The translations under genes and the position numbers were made by a program. A DNA stretch of 36,991 nt. It comes from Candidatus Eiseniibacteriota bacterium. Lineage in GTDB: Bacteria; Eisenbacteria; RBG-16-71-46; SZUA-252. Location: NCBI GenBank assembly GCA_005893165.1, contig VBOR01000059.1:1-36991 (forward strand). Reading direction: 5' to 3'. This document shows positions 15,461 to 23,322 of this stretch, in pieces. The notes under the pieces were generated by a model. That model had not been told where the DNA came from, did no database searches, and saw only the letters and a list, made by a program, of their open reading frames with translations. Position 1 is the stretch's first letter; each line of letters starts with the position of its first letter.

Positions 15461-16273
15461 TCATGCGGCTCTGAGCCAGGACGCAAGCGTCGGATGGCCG
15501 AGCGAGGCGAGCAAGAGCGCCGCGGTGACCGCAATCGCCGCGACCGCCTTGGCCCAATCCTGAGCGATGACCGTGGCGAGCTGGACCGGCTCCCGTCCCA
15601 GATAGGCGCTCGCCGCGAAGAGCTCCTCGCCCAGGAGCGTGTAATCGCACGCGCACACGAAGAAAGGAAGCTGGGTCACCTTGTCGGTGCCCGCGATCTG
15701 GATGGCCCCGGTCGTCGCGCCGGTCTCCGCGAGAAGGAGCGACTCGGCGTAGAAGGAGCCCATGTACACGTTGGCGGCGGGGCGGTCGCGCAGCATGGTT
15801 CCGTTCACCGCCGCCACGTACGCCATCTGCTGGGCGCTCACGTAGTGGACGCATCCGGGCCGGAAGGCGTCCGGCCTTCCCACCTTCGAGTACGCATCGC
15901 GCACCGCGCCGTCCAGCACCGTCATCACCACAGGGTCGTAGCAGGGCACGTCCAGGTCGCAGCCCATCTCCGCGATGCGCTGCGCCAGGCGGTAGAGGAT
16001 CGTGATCGCGGCAAAGGTCCCCACCTCGCTCATGTCGCTCAGCCCGGGGACATAGAGCACCGAGCGCCCCATCTCGGTCGCGCGTCCGATGGCTTCGTCG
16101 AGCGCTTTGAGCCCGGCGATCGGCCGGACATAGAGATCGCTCTTGGCCCTCGCGCGGAAGATGTTCACGACGAGAAACGCCGTGAAGAGGAGGACGCCGA
16201 TGAGGATGTTCAGGCGGGCGGGATCGAACCAGCGGGTGTCGAGCGTTTGATCCACGGCTTCGGACCGTAGCAT
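15461..16273 (-). CDS. DUF6754-like membrane-anchored protein, first gene of the operon
   Basis: 270 residues. An N-terminal membrane segment (LNILIGVLLFTAFLVVNIF, residues 24-42) leads into a soluble domain of about 190 residues and a second membrane segment at the C-terminus (AVAAIAVTAALLLASLG). The soluble domain contains GRSVLYVPGLSDMSEVGTFA, AQRIAEMGCDLDVPCYDP, YVSAQQMAYVAAVNGTMLR and YMGSFYAESLLLAETGA. I recall this pattern as the DUF6754 family; no function is established for it to my knowledge. The three downstream genes follow closely. ATG 16273 has a TACCCT box ending five bases upstream and no ribosome site, so the message may be leaderless. Confidence 0.72.
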   Translation of the reverse strand: MLRSEAVDQTLDTRWFDPARLNILIGVLLFTAFLVVNIFRARAKSDLYVRPIAGLKALDEAIGRATEMGRSVLYVPGLSDMSEVGTFAAITILYRLAQRIAEMGCDLDVPCYDPVVMTVLDGAVRDAYSKVGRPDAFRPGCVHYVSAQQMAYVAAVNGTMLRDRPAANVYMGSFYAESLLLAETGATTGAIQIAGTDKVTQLPFFVCACDYTLLGEELFAASAYLGREPVQLATVIAQDWAKAVAAIAVTAALLLASLGHPTLASWLRAA

Positions 16274-16278
16274 GGGGC

Positions 16279-16284
16279 AGGGTA
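16279..16284 (-). promoter_or_regulatory. Possible -10 box of the four-gene membrane operon
   Basis: TACCCT on the minus strand ends five bases before ATG 16273. The -35 region is weak. Called mainly because the same arrangement, a -10 box almost touching the start codon, recurs at several other genes in the window. Confidence 0.35.
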
Positions 16285-16405
16285 GGGGTCAAACGGGGCT
16301 TGTTGCGCGTGCGGCGCGCCGTCCTGTATCGTCGACCGGTCCATTGATTCGTATCGCTCTTACCTCAGGGATGACGAGTCGCCGACCCTAGGAAGGAGGC
16401 CTGGA

Positions 16406-17278
16406 ATGGCCGACGTGATGGAAGAACGGATCCGCTCGATCGAGCGTACCGCCGGGTTCGCGTTCGTGATCGCATCGGTGCTCCTGGGGACCACGATGCT
16501 CGCGCATCCTCTGTTTCGCGACGTGAACATGGCCTTCCTGCTTCACATGAAAGGCTCCTCGGGGTCCGCCTCCATCGTCACGACCTGTGCGCTCGTGGGG
16601 GGCGCCCTGTGGGTGACCTTCCTCAGCGCGGAGACTTACGCGATCCGCTTCTACACGAATCTCTATGGCATCGATCCGGGCGGGGCGACGATGCTCTTCT
16701 CGACGCTCTGGTTCTGGAAGATCGGAGCCCTGAACGCGGGCGCGCTCCTCTTCTTCGCCGCGGTGCTGTTCGGAGGCATGGCCGCGGTGAAGCGCGAGCT
16801 GATTCCGGTGTGGCTCGGCTGGGGAGGGGCGCTGCTCGCGGGAGTCGGAGCGATGGTCTACGTGGGGGATTTCTGGAGCACGACCGCTACGGGCGCGGCG
16901 AGCCAGCCCATGCAGTGGCCCGCGATGCGGTACGGGGTGGGTCTTCCGCTGCAGCTCTGGATGCTGGGGGTCGGGGTGATCTTCCTGCGGCGGTACTTCT
17001 CGAGGACGCCGATGCGGGTCACGTATCCCCGGCCCGAGGCGAGGGCGCCAGGTGCTGGGGCGCCGAGGAGGCTATCGGAGTCTGCGGCCCGGCCCTCTGC
17101 GGAGCCGGCCCATACGCAAGGAGCCTCAGGCGTGGCGCCTGGCGCGCCCGCGGCGCCGAGGATCCCGCATCCTGCATTCGCCCCGGATCCCGAGCCGGCG
17201 CCTCCGCAGAGCGCTCCGCGCGGTCCGGAGGCAGGTGCACCGAAGCGCCCCCCTCCGCCCCAGATCTTCCCTGGGTAG
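16406..17278 (+). CDS. Membrane protein with Pro/Ala-rich C-terminal tail
   Basis: 290 residues; GGAAGGAGG (16391-16399) precedes the ATG by six bases. The first 205 residues hold about six hydrophobic segments (AGFAFVIASVLLGTTML, SIVTTCALVGGALWVTFL, LNAGALLFFAAVLFGGM, VWLGWGGALLAGVGAMVYVG, GLPLQLWMLGVGVIFL). From residue 205 on, the chain is low-complexity and disordered, mostly Pro, Ala, Gly and Arg, ending KRPPPPQIFPG. The tail might be a linker, a docking site or an extension in a weakly selected end of the gene. No family recognised. It is divergent from the four-gene membrane operon, 132 bases away, and may belong with it. Confidence 0.65.
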   Translation: MADVMEERIRSIERTAGFAFVIASVLLGTTMLAHPLFRDVNMAFLLHMKGSSGSASIVTTCALVGGALWVTFLSAETYAIRFYTNLYGIDPGGATMLFSTLWFWKIGALNAGALLFFAAVLFGGMAAVKRELIPVWLGWGGALLAGVGAMVYVGDFWSTTATGAASQPMQWPAMRYGVGLPLQLWMLGVGVIFLRRYFSRTPMRVTYPRPEARAPGAGAPRRLSESAARPSAEPAHTQGASGVAPGAPAAPRIPHPAFAPDPEPAPPQSAPRGPEAGAPKRPPPPQIFPG

Positions 17279-17305
17279 GGAAACCAAGCGGCCGGGAACA
17301 TCGAA

Positions 17306-17341
17306 CGGCCCCGGAGGTTTTCTCCCGGGGCCCTTCGTTTT
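17306..17341. terminator. Terminator between convergent membrane-protein gene and nrdJ
   Basis: Perfect 8-bp GC stem GGCCCCGG (17306-17313) / CCGGGGCC (17324-17331) with a 10-base loop, followed by a T-rich stretch (17337-17341). It sits between two convergent stop codons 80 bases apart and could end transcription from the plus-strand gene; on the minus strand the T-run is weaker. Confidence 0.72.
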
Positions 17342-17358
17342 CTCCCTGGATCAGTAGT

Positions 17359-20169
17359 TCAAGCGCACCCGCTCGTGGCCCCGCAGTTCAGGCAGCTGTA
17401 GCACGCGCCGCGGCGCACCATGATCGCGCCGCAGTCGGAGCAGGGGGGCGCGTCCTGCTGGGAAACGAACGAGCGATCGTCCTCGAGCGCCTCCTGCCCG
17501 TGTCCGTTCCCGCCATTGATCAGCGAAAGCTGGGAGTCGGCGACCGCCTGGACACCACCCGCCTCGAGCGGATCCTCCTTCGCGGTCTCGTGCGCCACCG
17601 AGGCCGGTGCGTAGCCCAGGAATTTGATCCCGAGCCAGCGGAAGAGGTAATCGACGATCGACTTCGCGATCGGAATGTCGGGGTTCTTCGTGAAGCCGTG
17701 CGGCTCGAAGCGCACGTGGCTGAACTTGTTGACGAAGAGCTGAAGCGGCACGCCGTGCTGGAGCCCTAGCGAGACGGCGGTCGCGAAGGAATCCATCGCG
17801 CCCGAGTGCGTACTTCCGGCCTTGGCCATCACGATGAAGATCTCCCCGGGCGTTCCGTCGTCGTACATCCCGACCGTGATGTACCCGTCGTGTCCGGCCA
17901 CGGAGAACTTGTGTGTGATCGACTTTCGCTCGTCCGGGAGCCGCTTGCGACGCGACTGCGGGGGAGCGGCGACGGGAACTGCCGCGCCGCGATCTTCCTT
18001 GGCCGTCGAGAGGGGCTGGCTGCGCTTCGATCCGTCCCGGTAGATGGCGATCGCCTTGAGTCCCGCCTTCCAGGCGGCGACGTAGGCGTCGGCGATATCG
18101 GACGGAGTCGCCGATTCCGGCATGTTCACGGTTTTCGAGATCGCGCCCGAGATGAAGGGCTGCACCGCCTCCATCATCCGGATGTGTCCCATCGGTTGGA
18201 TCGTGCGGGTCCCGTTCTTGGGCTTGAAGGCGCAGTCAAAAACGGGGAGGTGCTCATCCTTGAGCCCCGGTGCTCCCTCGATCGTCTCGTGCTCATCCAC
18301 GTATTTGACGATCGCGTCCACCGCCTCCTCCCCGTAACCGAGGCGACGAAGCGCCTCGGGCACCGTATTGTTCACGATCTTCAGCATCCCGCCGCCTGAG
18401 AGCTTCTTGTACTTCACGAGCGCGATGTCCGGCTCGATTCCGGTCGTGTCGCAATCCATCATGAACGCGATCGTGCCCGTGGGCGCGATCACCGTGACCT
18501 GGGAGTTCCGGTAGCCGTACTCGGCGCCCAGCGTGTAGCACTCCTCCCAGATAGTGCGGATGGGTTCCATGATGTCGCGGAAATCGCGCGGCAGGCTCTT
18601 GGTGTTGATCCCCTCGATGTGCGCGCGATGCTTCTGGATCACGCGAAGCATCGGCTCGCGGTTCTTCTGGAAGCCGGGGAAGGGCCCCGTCACCGCGGCG
18701 ATCCGGGCGCTCGTCGCGTAAGCGTGCCCGTGCATGAGCGCGGTCAGTGCTGCAGCGACCGCGCGGCCCGAGTCGCTGTCGTAGGGAATTCCCCAGGACA
18801 TGAGCAGTGCGCCGAGATTGGCGTAGCCCAGGCCGAGCGGCCGGTAGTCATGGCTGTTCCGCTCGATCGTTGCCGTCGGATACGAAGCGTTATCGACGAT
18901 GATTTCCTGCGCAAGGATCATCGTCTCGACGCCGTGCTTGTAGGAGTCGGTGTCGAATGTCTTGTCCGGGCGGAGGAACTGCATCAGATTCAGCGATGAA
19001 AGGTTACATGCGGTGTCATCAAGGAACGAAAACTCGGAGCACGGATTCGTTGCGTTGAGCCTCGCCGTATTCGCGCACGTATTCCAATCATTGTTCGTGG
19101 TATCGAACTGAATCCCAGGATCGCCGCACTGGTGTGCTGCCTCGGCGATCATGTTCATGAGGTCGCGCGCCTTGTAGGTATCCACCGCCTCGCCCGTCAC
19201 GACGGCCTTCGTCTGCCACGCGGCGTCCTTCTCGAGCGCCTTCATGTACTCGTCGCTGACGCGGACCGAGTTGTTCGAGTTCTGGAAGAAGATCGAGGCA
19301 TATGCCGGACCATTGAGCGAAGGGTCATAACCCGCGTCGATCAGGGTCCAGGCTTTCTTCTCCTCCTCGGCCTTGCATTTGATGAACTCGATGATGTCCG
19401 GATGGTCGATGTTCAGGATCACCATCTTCGCCGCGCGGCGCGTACGGCCGCCGGACTTGATGACGCCGGCGAACGCGTCGAACCCCTTCATGAAGGAGAC
19501 CGGGCCGGAGGCGGTGCCGCCCCCCTGGATGTGCTCCTTCGAGGAGCGAAGCGAGGAGAAGTTCGTGCCCGTTCCCGAGCCCCACTTGAAGAGAAGACCC
19601 TCGGTCTTCGCGAGGTTCAGGATCCCTTCCATCGTGTCGGACACGGAGTTGATGAAGCACGCCGAGCACTGGGGCTTCGTCTCCACGCCGCAGTTGAACC
19701 AGACCGGGCTGTTGAAGGAAGCCTTCTGGTGGAGGAGCAGATAAGTGAGCTCGTCGGAGAAGGACTGTGCGTCCACGTCGGACGCGAAATAGCCCTGCTT
19801 CCGTCCCCAGCCCGCGATGGTGTGGACCACGCGGCCGATCAGTTGTTTTACGGAGTACTCACGCTGCGGTGTTCCAATCTGACCACGAAAATATTTCGAA
19901 GCGACGACATTCGTAGCCATCTGCGACCAGAACTTCGGAAACTCTACGTCGCGCTGCTCGAAGACGGCCTGGCCGGTCTCGCTCGAGATGACGGCGGTCC
20001 GGAGCTCCCATTCGACCTCATCGAAGGGGTCCTGGCCCGCGCGCGTGAACACCCGGGGGAAGCGGAGACCACCCTTCTTCTCCACGCCGAAATCCTGCTT
20101 ACCCTGGACGCTCATTCCCGTTCTTCCTTCCATCGTTGCCATGCCGCTGCTCCCGAGCTCCCTCTCCAT
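17359..20169 (-). CDS. nrdJ: Vitamin B12-dependent ribonucleotide reductase (class II)
   Basis: 936 residues. NrdJ reduces ribonucleotides to deoxyribonucleotides using adenosylcobalamin to make the thiyl radical, so it works with or without oxygen. Seen: the substrate loop SFNSPVWFNCGV, KWGSGTGTNFSSLRSS, the active-site NPCSE (375-379) with Cys377 and Glu379, DDTACNLSSLNLMQFL, and the phosphate-binding IAPTGTIAFM. The last 27 residues form a Cys-rich zinc-ribbon-like end (CSDCGAIMVRRGACYSC, LNCGATSGCA) that includes the C-terminal Cys pair for re-reduction. ATG 20169 is preceded by AAGGAGAGGGG at a good distance. The length is normal for the long type. It stands alone, ahead of a region with a pair of NrdR-like boxes. 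Confidence 0.95.
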   Translation of the reverse strand: MERELGSSGMATMEGRTGMSVQGKQDFGVEKKGGLRFPRVFTRAGQDPFDEVEWELRTAVISSETGQAVFEQRDVEFPKFWSQMATNVVASKYFRGQIGTPQREYSVKQLIGRVVHTIAGWGRKQGYFASDVDAQSFSDELTYLLLHQKASFNSPVWFNCGVETKPQCSACFINSVSDTMEGILNLAKTEGLLFKWGSGTGTNFSSLRSSKEHIQGGGTASGPVSFMKGFDAFAGVIKSGGRTRRAAKMVILNIDHPDIIEFIKCKAEEEKKAWTLIDAGYDPSLNGPAYASIFFQNSNNSVRVSDEYMKALEKDAAWQTKAVVTGEAVDTYKARDLMNMIAEAAHQCGDPGIQFDTTNNDWNTCANTARLNATNPCSEFSFLDDTACNLSSLNLMQFLRPDKTFDTDSYKHGVETMILAQEIIVDNASYPTATIERNSHDYRPLGLGYANLGALLMSWGIPYDSDSGRAVAAALTALMHGHAYATSARIAAVTGPFPGFQKNREPMLRVIQKHRAHIEGINTKSLPRDFRDIMEPIRTIWEECYTLGAEYGYRNSQVTVIAPTGTIAFMMDCDTTGIEPDIALVKYKKLSGGGMLKIVNNTVPEALRRLGYGEEAVDAIVKYVDEHETIEGAPGLKDEHLPVFDCAFKPKNGTRTIQPMGHIRMMEAVQPFISGAISKTVNMPESATPSDIADAYVAAWKAGLKAIAIYRDGSKRSQPLSTAKEDRGAAVPVAAPPQSRRKRLPDERKSITHKFSVAGHDGYITVGMYDDGTPGEIFIVMAKAGSTHSGAMDSFATAVSLGLQHGVPLQLFVNKFSHVRFEPHGFTKNPDIPIAKSIVDYLFRWLGIKFLGYAPASVAHETAKEDPLEAGGVQAVADSQLSLINGGNGHGQEALEDDRSFVSQQDAPPCSDCGAIMVRRGACYSCLNCGATSGCA

Positions 20170-20271
20170 CTCGTGCCCCTCTCCTTGAGTTGCCCACCCC
20201 TCGAAGGCCGCCCCTGGCGACCCGCCGGCCCGACCGGAAACCGGTCGGCAGCTCCCTGGGAGCCGGCGCGC

Positions 20272-20302
20272 AGACTAGCGTAGGGGGTGAGAAAGAGGTC
20301 AA
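20272..20302 (-). promoter_or_regulatory. Possible nrdJ promoter
   Basis: On the minus strand, TTGACC (20302 to 20297) and TAGTCT (20277 to 20272) are 19 bases apart, a long spacer. The -35 box lies seven bases from the first NrdR-like box. A second candidate, TAGAAT (20339 to 20334), with TTTTCT 17 bases upstream of it, lies between the two boxes. Either would be blocked by NrdR binding. Confidence 0.4.
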
Positions 20303-20308
20303 GAAAAA

Positions 20309-20355
20309 ACACAACATCTTGGGGCACCCCAACATTCTACCTCAATCTATTGATG
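20309..20355 (-). promoter_or_regulatory. Pair of NrdR-like boxes upstream of nrdJ
   Basis: NrdR represses ribonucleotide reductase genes through two 16-bp boxes (core CwATATATwG) set three helical turns apart. Here the cores CAACATCTTG (20312-20321, 8 of 10 matches) and CAATCTATTG (20343-20352, 9 of 10) begin exactly 31 bases apart, the spacing known for NrdR sites. They lie about 140-190 bases upstream of nrdJ and beside its likely promoter. The second box is also inside a near-perfect inverted repeat (20336-20359). No nrdR gene is in the window. Confidence 0.65.
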
Positions 20356-20482
20356 TAGAAAAGGGCTTCCCGATGCGTATTCCTGACCCTCGAGGCGCCC
20401 TTTTCGGCGTTCCCATAGGCCCCGCCGGGTCGTCCTGGGCACGAATGGCGTGGGGACGCCTCAACCCGGGAGCTGAACTTTA

Positions 20483-20519
20483 TTGCTTATGTAACGTTTT
20501 AATTTTATAATCACTTATA
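20483..20519 (+). promoter_or_regulatory. Promoter with operator-like repeat for the ArsR-like regulator
   Basis: TTGCTT (20483-20488), 17-base spacer, and a perfect TATAAT (20506-20511). The -10 box is half of the inverted repeat TATAA-TCAC-TTATA (20506-20519), so a dimeric repressor bound there would block the promoter; autoregulation by the gene just downstream is the simple guess. A GGGGAGG ribosome site follows before ATG 20547. Confidence 0.65.
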
Positions 20520-20546
20520 ATTGTACAATCCACCAGAGGGGAGGCC

Positions 20547-21140
20547 ATGAGAGACGTCATGTTGGTCGAAAAGCCCGAACAGGCGGTGGCGCTTCTGAAT
20601 CCGCTCCGGCTCGAGCTGCTCAAGCGCGCCGACGAGCCGCGTACATGTACTGAGCTGGCAGAAGCGCTCGGAGAGACGCCTCAGAAGATCTACTACCACG
20701 TAAAGGTTCTCGAGCGTGCCGGCGCCCTCGAGAAGGTGGAGGAGCGCCGCGTGCGGGCCATCCAGGAAGGGTACTACCAGGCTACCGCTCGCTCGTACTG
20801 GCTCGCGCCTAGCCTCGTCGGGAGGGTCGGGGGATCGCGGCGGCCACGGGACCAGATGAGCCTCGGATTTCTCCTCGGTCTCGCGGAGGAGCTTCAGACC
20901 GACGTGGGTCGGCTGGCCGCGACGGAGCGGGAGACACACTCGCTCGGGTTCTCGGCCCAGATCCGCCTCGCGAAGCCGGCCGAGCGGACCGCCTTTCTCA
21001 CCGACATTCAGAACGCGATCCAATCGATCGCAAGAAAGTACGGCGCCGTCGGGCCGCTTCGCCCCAAGGACGACCCCAACGCGTTTCGCCTCGTGTTCGC
21101 ATGCTATCCACGACCCGAGGAAAGGAGCGCCTCATCGTGA
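20547..21140 (+). CDS. ArsR-like winged-helix transcriptional regulator
   Basis: 197 residues. Residues 10-85 form a winged helix of the ArsR-like (HTH_20) kind: LLNPLRLELLKRA, the recognition region CTELAEALGETPQKIYYHVK, and the wing VLERAGALEKVEERRVRAI followed by GYYQATARSYWLAPSL. The remaining 110 residues are a helical domain without metal-binding Cys pairs, so it is not a typical metal sensor; a small-molecule or lipid ligand is possible. A strong AT-rich promoter with an inverted repeat over the -10 box precedes it. It points towards acs, 175 bases downstream, and may control that gene, though acs has its own promoter. Confidence 0.82.
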   Translation: MRDVMLVEKPEQAVALLNPLRLELLKRADEPRTCTELAEALGETPQKIYYHVKVLERAGALEKVEERRVRAIQEGYYQATARSYWLAPSLVGRVGGSRRPRDQMSLGFLLGLAEELQTDVGRLAATERETHSLGFSAQIRLAKPAERTAFLTDIQNAIQSIARKYGAVGPLRPKDDPNAFRLVFACYPRPEERSASS

Positions 21141-21217
21141 TCGCGCCACCTCGGCCGATCCCGCCTGCCTGAACGGCGGCCATCCGGCGCTCCCCGGCAC
21201 CCCATGACCGGCGCGCC

Positions 21218-21246
21218 TTGATCCCGGGCGCACCCCTCCCTATACT
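21218..21246 (+). promoter_or_regulatory. Promoter of acs
   Basis: TTGATC (21218-21223), 17-base spacer, TATACT (21241-21246). The predicted transcript leader of about 62 bases holds a GC hairpin, GCGCCGC (21251-21257) / GCGGCGC (21276-21282), close to the likely 5' end. Confidence 0.65.
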
Positions 21247-21315
21247 TCCCGCGCCGCGAGGCTCTCCGGGGCCCCGCGGCGCTCCGGTATCACGCGCACG
21301 TCGGGGGCACCGATC

Positions 21316-23322
21316 ATGAGCGCCAAGAATCCCTCAACCAAGACGCCCAAGACGCCCCCGGCGGAGGCGGCCGCCCCGGCCGGCCCGGCCGCGATCGACG
21401 CGCTCCTCCACGAGAAGCGGGTGTATCCCCCGCCCAAGGAATTCCGCGACAAGGCGAACGTCCGCGACGAGGCGATCTACAAGCAGGCTTCGGAGGATTT
21501 CGAGGGGTTCTGGGCCAAGATCGCGCAGGAGCTGGACTGGTTCGTGGCGTGGGACCGCGTACTCGAATGGAAGGTTCCCGACGCGAAGTGGTTCGTCGGG
21601 GGAAAGCTCAACGCCTCGTACAACTGCCTCGACCGCCACATCCGCGGCGCGCGCAGGAACAAGGCTGCGCTGATCTGGATCGGAGAGCCCGGTGACCGCC
21701 GCACGCTGACCTACTGGGACCTCTATCGCGAGGTGAACAAGTTCGCGAACGCGCTCAAGAAGCTCGGCGTCACGAAGGGGGATCGCGTGGCGATCTACAT
21801 GCCGATGATCCCCGAGCTCCCGGTCGCGATGCTCGCCTGCTCCCGCATCGGCGCCGTGCACAGCGTGGTGTTCGGAGGCTTCAGCGCGGAGGCCCTCCGC
21901 GATCGCATCAACGACGCGCAGGCGAAGCTGCTCGTCACCGCGGACGGCGGGTGGAGGCGCGGACAGATCGTGCAGCTGAAGAAGGACGCGGACGAGGCGC
22001 TCCAGGGCACCCCGTCCATACGGCACGTGGCCGTGGTGAAGCGCGGCGAGTTCCAGGTTCACATGACGGAGGGGCGCGACCACTGGTGGCACGACCTCAT
22101 GAGCGACGCCGAGGACCACTGCTGGCCCGAGCCGATGGACGCCGAGGACATGCTCTATACCCTCTACACCTCGGGCACGACCGGAAAGCCCAAGGGGATC
22201 GTGCACACGACCGGAGGCTATCTCACGGGCGTCTACGCGACCACCAAGTGGGTCTTCGATCTCAAGGAGGAGGATGTCTTCTGGTGCACCGCCGACATCG
22301 GCTGGGTGACGGGGCATTCGTACGTGGTGTACGGACCGCTCGCGAACGGAGCGACGGTCGTGATGTACGAGGGCTCACCCGACTGGCCGGACAAGGACCG
22401 CTTCTGGCGGATCTGCGAGGAGCTGGCGGTGACGGTGTTCTACACCGCCCCGACCGCAATCCGTGCCTTCATGAAGTGGGGGACCGAGTGGCCCAAGAAG
22501 CACAAGCTCACTTCGCTCCGCCTCCTCGGCTCCGTGGGGGAGCCGATCAATCCCGAGGCCTGGATCTGGTACCACGAGAACATCGGCGGCGGGAACTGCC
22601 CGATCGTGGACACGTGGTGGCAGACGGAGACGGGAATGATCCTGATCTCGCCCCTCGCCGGCGTCACGACGCTGAAGCCCGGATCCGCGACGCAACCCCT
22701 GCCCGGGATCGTGGCGGACGTGGTGAACGAGAAGGGTGAATCGGTGCCGGTCGGCGGCGGCTACCTCGTGCTGAAGCGTCCCTGGCCCGCGATGCTGCGG
22801 GGGATCTACGGCGATCCAGAGCGCTACAAGCAGCAGTACTGGTCCCGGGTCCCGGGCGTGTACTTCACCGGGGACGGCGCCAAGCGCGACGAGGATGGAT
22901 ACCTCTGGCTCCTCGGCCGCGTGGACGACGTCATGAACGTCGCCGGACACCGCATCAGCACGATGGAGGTGGAGAGCGCGCTCGTGGATCATCCCGCCGT
23001 GGCCGAGGCGGCCGTCGTGGGACGGCAGCACGAGCTCAAGGGAACCGCCATCGTCGCGTTCGTCACCCTGAAGGAAGGAAAGCAGCCGTCGCCGGCCCTC
23101 ATGGAGGAGCTGAAGGAGCACGTGGTGAAGAAGATCGGAAAGATCGCGCGTCCCGACGAGATCCTCTTCACGGCGGATCTTCCGAAGACGCGCTCGGGGA
23201 AGATCATGAGGCGGCTCTTGCGCGACATCGCGGAAGGGAAGGCGGTGGGGGATACCACGACCCTCGCGGATCCCAACGTGATCGCGCGCCTCAAGTCGCG
23301 GTACGAGGAGCAGGAGGGCTGA
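21316..23322 (+). CDS. acs: Acetyl-CoA synthetase (AMP-forming)
   Basis: 668 residues. Acs activates acetate with ATP to acetyl-AMP and then acetyl-CoA. The P-loop-like signature [11 protein letters not shown] is at 284-294; further motifs are [46 protein letters not shown] and the hinge [14 protein letters not shown]. Lys629 in [11 protein letters not shown] is the site that acetylation switches off in many species. An N-terminal extension of about 30 residues is rich in Ala, Pro and Lys. It overlaps the downstream amidohydrolase gene by one base (TGATG). With aceA and aceB a few kilobases away, it supplies acetyl-CoA for the glyoxylate shunt. Confidence 0.96.
   Translation: MSAKNPSTKTPKTPPAEAAAPAGPAAIDALLHEKRVYPPPKEFRDKANVRDEAIYKQASEDFEGFWAKIAQELDWFVAWDRVLEWKVPDAKWFVGGKLNASYNCLDRHIRGARRNKAALIWIGEPGDRRTLTYWDLYREVNKFANALKKLGVTKGDRVAIYMPMIPELPVAMLACSRIGAVHSVVFGGFSAEALRDRINDAQAKLLVTADGGWRRGQIVQLKKDADEALQGTPSIRHVAVVKRGEFQVHMTEGRDHWWHDLMSDAEDHCWPEPMDAEDMLYTLYTSGTTGKPKGIVHTTGGYLTGVYATTKWVFDLKEEDVFWCTADIGWVTGHSYVVYGPLANGATVVMYEGSPDWPDKDRFWRICEELAVTVFYTAPTAIRAFMKWGTEWPKKHKLTSLRLLGSVGEPINPEAWIWYHENIGGGNCPIVDTWWQTETGMILISPLAGVTTLKPGSATQPLPGIVADVVNEKGESVPVGGGYLVLKRPWPAMLRGIYGDPERYKQQYWSRVPGVYFTGDGAKRDEDGYLWLLGRVDDVMNVAGHRISTMEVESALVDHPAVAEAAVVGRQHELKGTAIVAFVTLKEGKQPSPALMEELKEHVVKKIGKIARPDEILFTADLPKTRSGKIMRRLLRDIAEGKAVGDTTTLADPNVIARLKSRYEEQEG

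Larger units (their letters stand above)
20170..20546. other. 377-base intergenic region between nrdJ and the ArsR-like gene
   Basis: No gene found. The nrdJ side holds the 5' leader and NrdR-like boxes; the plus-strand end holds an AT-rich promoter with an inverted repeat. Between them, AAAAGGGC (20359-20366) and GCCCTTTT (20397-20404) form a perfect 8-bp inverted repeat with a 30-base loop, which could act as a weak terminator in either direction. A palindrome TTGGGG-CA-CCCCAA (20319-20332) overlaps the first box. I looked for a cobalamin riboswitch in the nrdJ leader and did not see the B12-box consensus. Confidence 0.6.

Noticed and set aside
14504..16270. Plus-strand open frame of 588 codons opposite the membrane operon
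   Set aside because: Composition is nearly all charged residues, His and Gly, as expected when a membrane-protein gene is read on the other strand.
20170..20310. Cobalamin riboswitch in the nrdJ leader
   Set aside because: The B12-box consensus and the expected multi-stem layout are not visible, and such riboswitches normally control B12-independent or B12-uptake genes.
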